NCBI GenBank assembly: GCA_964433975.1
Contig: CAYSSS010000047.1
Location: 1-11,642 of the forward strand
Reading direction: 5' to 3'
DNA length: 11,642 nucleotides
Source of the DNA: 2-01-FULL-45-10 sp964433975
GTDB lineage: Bacteria > Omnitrophota > Gorgyraeia > 2-01-FULL-45-10
Part shown: piece by piece, positions 10,201 to 11,642 of the stretch
Layout of the letters: every line of letters starts with the position of its first letter
How positions within the stretch are numbered: the first letter of the stretch is position 1
The notes under the pieces: model-generated
What the model was told of the DNA's origin: nothing
Database searches by the model: none
What the model saw: only the letters and a program-made list of their open reading frames with translations
Translations under genes and position numbers: made by a program

Positions 10201-11642
10201 ACTATAGGGCGAATCAAGATATTCTTTGTAGTCGGAGACAGTAAGCGCGTTCTGCGAATATGAATAAACGGAAGTATTTCCGTTCTGATATACGTCTTTT
10301 ACTAATTGCGAATTAGAATCGTATGTAGAATTACAATTAGGGCATCTCATAGTGGCATAATCAACGGTAGCCGTGCCTGAATATAATGAGTAATAGGGTC
10401 TTACCGCGATCCAGTCGGTTGTAGTATAGGTATATGATGGATCAATCGGTCTTTGAGCGGTGCTTTCCCATATATACATTTTTATGGTTTCGGACGTAAC
10501 TTCGAACTCGACCGTATAATTAACATTAACTTTCGCACTTGATATAAGAATGGTTTTATTGTTGATAGTACCTCCTGCCATCGTCTGTAGATAGATCCTG
10601 CCCTTATCTACATAAATACCGACTCTCCTATAACTATTTGAAGAAGTATATCCATCCAACGCCGCTATAAATCTACATGAGGTGGAACTTACCTTAAATG
10701 TAGTAGATAGAACTGGCATATCGGTTCTGCTATAAGATTGGTTCGCGTAAAATGTGGCGTTATAATTTTTACCGGTGCCTTTCAGGGTCGCCACACCGCT
10801 TTCTAGAGTTACAAACGTATCCGCCGGTTTATACCAAAGGTTTGAATCATATGAATCAAATTGATCATCTATGAAATTTTTATATTGACTAAGAGTCGTA
10901 GAGCCATTAGTTGATGTATAAGAAGAAACTATATATGGGCCTCCATTAGAAAGCGAGTTTTCCGCAACGGTCTTTGCCTGTTGGGCGCTCACGAGGTTAG
11001 TGGCGGCTGTATTAAGCGCGATCCCTTTCGCCTGTCTGTCCTGTACAGCAGTATTATACGCGGTCTGTTTAGAGGTGACGTCCACCTGGGCGTTGTTATA
11101 ATCGGTTTGAGCGGATTGTTCTTCTGCTAAAGCGGCATTAAGATTCTGCTGGGCTTGGACTAAACTTGCCTGGTCTTGCTGTAACTCATTATTCAGGTTC
11201 GCGACTATAGCCTGTATGGCTTGTCGAGCCGCTATTTTATTGTTCAGTGTAGTTTGTTTAGCAGTAAGAGTAGCTTGTGTGGCGGTAAGGCTGTCATGGG
11301 TTTGTGTTTCCAGCGCCTTTGCGTTGGTTAAAGCTGTATTTCCTGAGTTATAGGTTGCTTTGGCAATAGTATAAGCGTTATGAGAAGTATCATACACGGT
11401 TTGCTTTGTGTCTTTTGTCGTTTGAGCGCTATTGAGATTCTGGATAACTGTATTAAGATTCGTTTGGGCTGTATCTTTCGCTGCTTGGGCGCTTGATAAG
11501 GCTTGAATAGCGGTCTGTAAATCGGTATTTGCCTGGTTTTTCGCTGTAGTCTTCGCAGTAAGGTCTGTGTTTGCTGCACTAAGTGCGGCTTCTTTTGTCT
11601 GTCTATCCTGTACTGCACTGTTATAGGAGGTCTGTTTTGCGT
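1231..11642 (-). CDS. Giant modular RHS-like surface/toxin-like protein with C-terminal alpha/beta hydrolase (5' partial)
   Basis: The reading frame stays open to the right edge. The GTG at 11395-11397 is internal, because the 81 codons before it continue the same coiled-coil repeat, so the true start is outside the window. At least 3,469 residues are encoded, ending in TAA at 1231-1233. Domains in order are two coiled-coil rods flanking a LamG-like pair, YD/RHS-like repeats, a Gly-rich beta region, a third coiled coil, a DUF4214-like module, a cysteine-less C39-like domain, a Gly/Ala hydrophobic segment and an alpha/beta hydrolase; each is listed separately. Cysteines are rare, which fits an exported protein. 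The signal peptide or secretion domain cannot be seen. The likely role is a cell-surface fibre delivering or displaying a hydrolase, in the style of polymorphic toxins or predatory adhesins. A purely structural adhesin with a vestigial hydrolase is the main alternative. The coding assignment is very secure; the function is inferred. Confidence 0.93.
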   Translation of the reverse strand, partial: AKQTSYNSAVQDRQTKEAALSAANTDLTAKTTAKNQANTDLQTAIQALSSAQAAKDTAQTNLNTVIQNLNSAQTTKDTKQTVYDTSHNAYTIAKATYNSGNTALTNAKALETQTHDSLTATQATLTAKQTTLNNKIAARQAIQAIVANLNNELQQDQASLVQAQQNLNAALAEEQSAQTDYNNAQVDVTSKQTAYNTAVQDRQAKGIALNTAATNLVSAQQAKTVAENSLSNGGPYIVSSYTSTNGSTTLSQYKNFIDDQFDSYDSNLWYKPADTFVTLESGVATLKGTGKNYNATFYANQSYSRTDMPVLSTTFKVSSTSCRFIAALDGYTSSNSYRRVGIYVDKGRIYLQTMAGGTINNKTILISSAKVNVNYTVEFEVTSETIKMYIWESTAQRPIDPSYTYTTTDWIAVRPYYSLYSGTATVDYATMRCPNCNSTYDSNSQLVKDVYQNGNTSVYSYSQNALTVSDYKEYLDSPYSFSTTGLWYKPADSLVTINNGIATLKGTGSNYNATFNSNQTFQRADNLTVKSTFQTTSTSGKFIAAVDGYTSSSEYRRVGIVIQSGKIYVQTVSGTNTRTSKTLISKAKVDTNYNVEFEVTSTSINIYLWESSTQRPTNPSYTYKVTDWAAVRPYFSVYSGQATISNEYINYIPKTRTITSGSSEYLQILTRNQLVRNLNDAINNVNTAQAAYNAASTALNNAKTIESQTQQNLTAAQATLATKQTTLNNKIAARQAIQATVASLNNELQQDQASLSQPQHNLNAALKEEETAQTDYNNAQADVTSKQTACNTAVKDRQAKEAALSAANTDLTAKTTAKNQANTDLQTAIQALSSAQAAKDTAQTNLNTAIQNLNSAQTTKDAKQTVYDTSYNAYTIAKATYNSANTALNNAKTLETTASQALTTAQTTFNAKQATLNTRIAARQALQTTVTDLNTKIQTDQTSLAQAQQSLTQALTDEQTSQTAYNTAQTDLNAKQTSYNSAVQDRQTKEAVFNTANTSLTTKTNTKNQADTALQSAIQALTSAQTNKNTKQAAYNLAYAAYLSSQSAYNQALAALNNAQADEIVAKNETDVLFSSLNILFSISSSFPSQDNILANADKKLDIISVLYDAERRIKTVHSIDGTTQNYTEGLPNDILLNNKNELIIDRDGIKRIYDEYGNLSSVTANGISATFNNGRVSRVQKEDGTIIENALFDANNNMISAVVTKPDGVKAVYDGGVVREIDQPDGGKLYYDAEGNITSSIDSKGRLYSYTRIEEGGISYTQAEDEDGNIINYRYIKDSSGKVITTIANDGKIVTTYDESNNIVKTEVLPTFEDPIPTVSEYKYGRIRNVYKGNEPVYEYTYEFGPGGKEITVIKDVKTGDLKRYKDEVLTSITDKNNLITSYEYNSDGRISKSTLTYLGKAVNQYVYTYHGDNKIIEDMDGIKRTYDKNDKITYLEEGGMTYAYTYIMGQDNREETSQGLIKARDESGSVANYDKGILVSVIRPDGVILSDIVSDSGEVSAYSVLKDGVKYFIEDEYIMREVKGDGTVIDYNIGGLIVSVTDPMGKITQYSYEYSDSDQVEYIIATNDELKYRYDKDGAFVEIIDSDDNYYYYDASDRLIKVINQNAREYDFTYTGNISSVYSPDTIKQNIGDMDDFLKTKVDTDYLNTKITLDRDANVDYGDGSDGDLRVEAGQTVTIDGTKNYKSIYVAAGATLTVSPWNGSSGGNLQIKCLGSAVIDGFIVVDAMGYRGISGTTTLASNNYYYVSRAMQGESFNGSPSGSSSANYGGGGGGGYARFTYWSLSATGAGGSYGTSGGSGSGGGRLPTTGGSAIIVNTASAGSVYGDPALSTMYMGSAGGASYQGSAGGSGGGIVKLTANNIVIKGAVSSNGGNGSSGAGGGSGGTVWIEGRDVNIGGAVSAIGGSGSGMGGDGRIRIDYGTFTGNMPTPTPYMHQMPYQSQGELISQPMAVVATEYGYIFANVEIPAGADIIFMTRTGVSADVNDGSWSDWIESVKDNYGYKASSPVNKYIQYQAILKTTDTMNAPSINFNGDYAVKLSYLYNKTFDATAPPADLIFKEFLKLTPPSLPIVPQIENLAIDSAQFSAMLPEIENRFLPDDTIIQVKSFKDDLGHDVALQISKDNKFIYLIDGKIESVHQKYGDEHIELIAEYSYDDSGNLMSVNLPSARASLDAQISTARQQIAAERANYLRSLAEQKGLAVTQVRDQVQVIRDQIISQRSSLQSQMYQEVTKSRWVGWWIFGWWETYRETVEVPGVRDAINQLNEQERQLNNEEANAYAQLDSQVAAAMQQLNQDEETALAEVARQESKFQSQIIAEEATPVILEYYRSILGRDPDDTETQSWLDTVNYNSKIDAGILKNALLNSQERAEQEAFVVGLKNRISNTLYDYISLDEAGKGTLLGTLGLSDSEAVRLNAEDIDAILSLLEKQNIHFGRSAFVSVGTILTSNGITYNLEDLALKTILIDIFTGSLNALSENKLLELSMYSLSKAASIYGLTLNNTRLNYDELTQAFNSSGQVIAHLKNNHYVVVTNIAADGTISYIEHNRGKNGYTWTSSREDFEKGWTGYAIAQKTSLKGALPETLLAKTISAEAAQRIKGSCLEWLFLALAWFCGGIAAAATAGVGAITAIVASLSAIIAPIIAGVATFITNVAGVMIGFASQIFSGISFVGSSLLSALGPIGGWLGGIGSFLGNTFGLGGVISSTGFNIAGIGIAIGKTIVTTALSIGISKGLEALGVNSTISGLLSSFVTGGVSGLFNSGLSAFSFVTGGLQGLAIQGVSELAPRLGIDPMLSNVISLTAGSIIGAVGNNISPTTGQFNLEGFSASIGKQILPSVTSEFAYYGITKAGELLGVDPRISYLAGVGIRSTLDAGLTHDFMPDVIWGSVTQGLLQGVTNIGLNFATEELGISPLLANIGFSAISGAINAGIQAATSGSKDVFGALFKTYTDNALTFLGSGDPSNTWQQAAYISQILDFSNIVQQRGLADALNSYGAGFFNAVAVNQIIGAGYSLGGYFAEKLNTGQYGTRTLQDGTQVKTVVVKDAQGNTITTVFFEQKQNGEIVYYDVVGKEDSRGDGTYLGWGELGVDPYGKLGYTDADLYSIFNSDTQFQRIEDGLQTYAEIKDSQGNTLLVIEPTENGHYNIYDSYGEYVDAKINTLFNGKTYSFDDTLLKHYQELDSTNNTSLFDVDFSDPEVMELLFNNLSLSSSDIASFNFTPEQKQQITYVIFNGIGNTCPDGVAPAYMTSFAQQLAWADPSGATVKSVAMFPHSGFLTIDASMEDVVNWIANAYLGSHYLTNDVISGMQSQFNGQIPSNIIGVAYSGSGDPFIQAVNENPSWDVKSIVLMDTPIASGRKITNSHVNNVIMITGMNDLLAGVGSINKDFNNNPQPLNVYKIALIGVGHTDFAKQNFNDPTATKVARFSAYTTALANNQIELENFLNTAEGITYDPGLKMYCVDLGKVSYEN
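1246..1251 (-). promoter_or_regulatory. Shine-Dalgarno AAGGTG of the TPR gene, inside the giant gene
   Basis: AAGGTG lies in the last codons of the giant gene, four bases (six from the AAGG core) before the ATG at 1239-1241. Its position fixes the start of the TPR gene and implies that ribosomes finishing the giant protein can reinitiate 11 bases back. Confidence 0.7.
1390..1975 (-). other. C-terminal alpha/beta-hydrolase (lipase/esterase-like) domain
   Basis: The domain opens with strand ITYVIFNGIGNT, which supplies a plausible oxyanion-hole turn. A nucleophile elbow follows after a strand: IIGVAYSGSGDPFIQAV, with the candidate Ser codon at 1666-1668 (A-Y-S-G-S in place of G-x-S-x-G). Then come SIVLMDTPIA, VIMITGMNDLLAG with the candidate acid at 1516-1518, and YKIALIGVGHTDF with the candidate His at 1423-1425. 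Spacing and order agree with a Ser-Asp-His triad. The substrate is unknown; a lipid or ester in a target membrane would fit the preceding hydrophobic region. About 50 residues follow the His to the stop. Activity is unproven because the elbow departs from the consensus. Confidence 0.7.
2780..3841 (-). other. Gly/Ala-rich hydrophobic region with degenerate LG[IV]xP repeats
   Basis: About 350 residues begin with CLEWLFLALAWFCGG and a run of Ala/Gly/Ile helices such as IAAAATAGVGAITAIVASL and IIAPIIAGVATFITNVAG. Farther on, four related units occur: GLEALGVNSTISGLLSSF (about 3390-3450), LAPRLGIDPMLSNVISL (near 3250-3300), GELLGVDPRISYLAGVG (near 3040-3095) and TEELGISPLLANIGFSA (near 2880-2930). 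Each is followed by a Gly-rich helix with S/T-x-x-x-G spacing. Glycine-zipper regions like this sit just before the toxic tip of many polymorphic toxins, where they are thought to insert into or cross a membrane; that role here is inferred. Confidence 0.65.
3920..4345 (-). other. C39-peptidase-like domain, apparently catalytically dead
   Basis: The second half fits a papain-like C39 fold: SGQVIAHLKNNHYVVVTNI, with the His codon at 4054-4056, then DGTISYIEHNRGKNGYTW and DFEKGWTGYAI. Families of this kind read A-H-L--NHFVVV---, then DP--G, then W-G-AL. The first half, where the catalytic motif C-G-x-A-x-L would lie, reads HFGRSAFVSVGTILTSNG (about 4298-4338), with Phe where Cys is expected. The usual Asp of DP is Asn or His here. 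C39 domains cleave leader peptides or release toxin tips; this one has probably become a structural or binding domain. The family call rests on motif reading only. Confidence 0.6.
4515..4672 (-). other. DUF4214-like helical module
   Basis: The segment ILEYYRSILGRDPDDTETQS, then WLDTVN, and about 13 residues later ILKNALLNSQER matches the signature of DUF4214: a helix with Y-x-x-x-LGR-x-P-D, a Trp about ten residues later, and a second helix ending near S-x-E-x. These roughly 50-residue modules occur in large secreted bacterial proteins such as S-layer-associated and haemolysin-like proteins, and no enzymatic role is known to me. It sits directly between coiled coil 3 and the C39-like domain. 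Confidence 0.7.
4680..5145 (-). other. Coiled coil 3 with Trp-rich hairpin insert
   Basis: A charged, Gln/Glu/Arg-rich coiled coil of about 155 residues, unlike rods 1 and 2 in composition. It runs from SARASLDAQISTARQQIAAE through QVIRDQIISQRSSLQ to LNEQERQLNNEE and EETALAEVARQES. Near 4885-4938 it is broken by an aromatic insert, SRWVGWWIFGWWETYRET, with six Trp in fifteen residues. The two helices on either side probably fold back on each other as an antiparallel pair, with the insert as the connecting tip. Confidence 0.8.
5490..6590 (-). other. Gly/Ser-rich beta region followed by a beta-sandwich-like stretch
   Basis: From about 6590 the protein reads VEAGQTVTIDG, then ATLTVSPWNG and AVIDGFIVVDAMG, a pattern of beta-helix or adhesin rungs. 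Next come Gly/Ser clusters, including seven consecutive Gly near 6310-6330, and repeats such as NIVIKGAVSSNGG and DVNIGGAVSAIGG that read like successive beta-solenoid turns. At about 5490-5800 a further beta-rich segment follows (GSWSDWIESV, then KYIQYQAILKTTD and PSINF), resembling the carbohydrate-binding or fibronectin-like modules that follow a W-x-x-W strand in extracellular enzymes. The whole region looks extracellular and adhesive. Gly codons make long spurious open frames here on both strands. Confidence 0.6.
6780..8345 (-). other. YD/RHS-like beta-repeat region
   Basis: About 520 residues of short beta-hairpin repeats with the YD-repeat look: YDEYGNLSSV, YYDAEGNITS followed by DSKGRLYSY, YEYNSDGRIS, VTDPMGKITQYSYEY, YRYDKDG, YYYDASDRLIKV. 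In RHS and teneurin proteins such repeats wrap into a hollow beta shell that encloses a C-terminal toxin. Here the repeats are irregular, and there is no recognisable RHS core end motif immediately after them. The toxin-like tip lies much further downstream, so this may be a stalk element rather than a complete cocoon. A single extra copy-like fragment (YSYDDSGNLMSV) precedes the third coiled coil near 5150-5190. Confidence 0.75.
8455..9609 (-). repeat. Coiled-coil rod 2: eighteen 21-residue units
   Basis: Eighteen uninterrupted 63-base units (8476-9609) and a final 7-residue heptad (8455-8475) encode 385 residues of Ala/Gln/Thr/Asn-rich coiled coil, roughly 57 nm if fully helical. Units recur with a higher-order period of nine (189 residues, 27 heptads): unit 8 begins LQTAIQALSSAQ and unit 17 begins LQSAIQALTSAQ; the units carrying IAARQAIQ and IAARQALQ are also exactly 189 residues apart. 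Part of the DNA is a near copy of the rod 1 region: 9001-9250 matches 11353-11602 at an offset of 2,352 bases with only a handful of differences. Confidence 0.9.
9689..10890 (-). repeat. Tandem pair of LamG-like beta-sandwich domains
   Basis: Two homologous domains of about 180 residues lie between the rods (about 10345-10890 and 9689-10230), with a 654-base (218-residue) period. Shared landmarks are LWYKPAD, ATLKGTG-NYNATF, FIAALDGYTSS / FIAAVDGYTSS, YRRVGI, VEFEVTS, IYLWES / MYIWES, QRP...PSYTY and an ending ...AVRPY(Y/F)S-YSG. The alternating polar/hydrophobic strands and the WES...P motif are typical of concanavalin-like (LamG/glucanase) jelly rolls, which bind sugars or proteins. No catalytic Glu pair was recognised, so binding is likelier than hydrolysis. 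The first copy ends with a CPNC pair (10333-10344). The fold call is by pattern, not by search. Confidence 0.75.
10954..11642 (-). repeat. Coiled-coil rod 1: tandem 21-residue units
   Basis: Ten complete 63-base units (10954-11583) plus most of an eleventh at the edge encode 21-residue segments that each start with Leu, Val or Tyr and keep small or hydrophobic residues at positions 1, 4, 8, 11, 15 and 18. That is three heptads per unit with no skips. Core positions are largely Ala with Leu, so packing would be tight. Charged residues are scarce; Gln, Thr and Asn fill the surface. The rod ends exactly at a unit boundary, followed by LSNGG and the LamG-like pair. Typical unit openings are LQTAIQAL, LNTVIQNL and YDTSHNAY. 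The repeat continues past the window. Confidence 0.9.

Noticed and set aside
11395..11397. GTG as the start of the giant gene
   Set aside because: The 81 codons upstream to the edge are open and continue the same 21-residue coiled-coil register, and the matching internal copy has this codon as an ordinary Val. The gene starts outside the window.

Overview
The window is one minus-strand transcription unit. Almost 90% of it is a single giant, 5'-truncated gene that enters from the right edge and ends at position 1231. Four small genes follow it with overlaps or gaps of about 10 bases or less: 633-1241, 393-632, 167-385 and the start of one at 1-156. There is no intergenic stretch over about 30 bases, no RNA gene, no IS element and no CRISPR array. 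No promoter or terminator is visible; the operon promoter must lie beyond position 11642.

The giant product (at least 3,469 residues in view, open at its N-terminus) is modular. From N to C it reads: an Ala/Gln/Thr/Asn-rich coiled-coil rod built from 21-residue units (10954-11642); two tandem LamG-like beta-sandwich domains (about 10890 down to 9689); a second coiled-coil rod of 18 complete 21-residue units (8476-9609); a YD/RHS-like beta-repeat region (about 6780-8345); a Gly/Ser-rich beta region (about 5890-6590); a further beta-sandwich-like stretch (about 5490-5800); a third coiled coil interrupted by a Trp-rich hairpin (4680-5145); a DUF4214-like helical module (about 4515-4672); a C39-peptidase-like domain that seems to have lost its catalytic Cys (about 3920-4345); a long Gly/Ala-rich hydrophobic region with an internal LG[IV]xP-type repeat (about 2780-3841); and a C-terminal alpha/beta-hydrolase domain with a plausible Ser-Asp-His triad (about 1390-1975).

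The order of rod, RHS-like repeats, processing-peptidase-like domain, hydrophobic segment and terminal enzyme resembles contact-dependent polymorphic toxins and giant surface adhesins. The next gene, with a TPR domain behind one membrane anchor, overlaps the giant gene by 11 bases. Two small two-helix membrane proteins follow. Together they are reasonable candidates for self-protection or accessory proteins of the hydrolase tip. This functional link is inference from layout only.

Organism: a bacterium using the standard code, with moderate GC that falls toward the 3' tip and the small genes. Giant proteins mixing coiled coils, LamG, RHS and C39-like modules are familiar from Candidatus Omnitrophota and other PVC-related or candidate-phylum genomes, so an Omnitrophota-like origin is my best guess, with low certainty.
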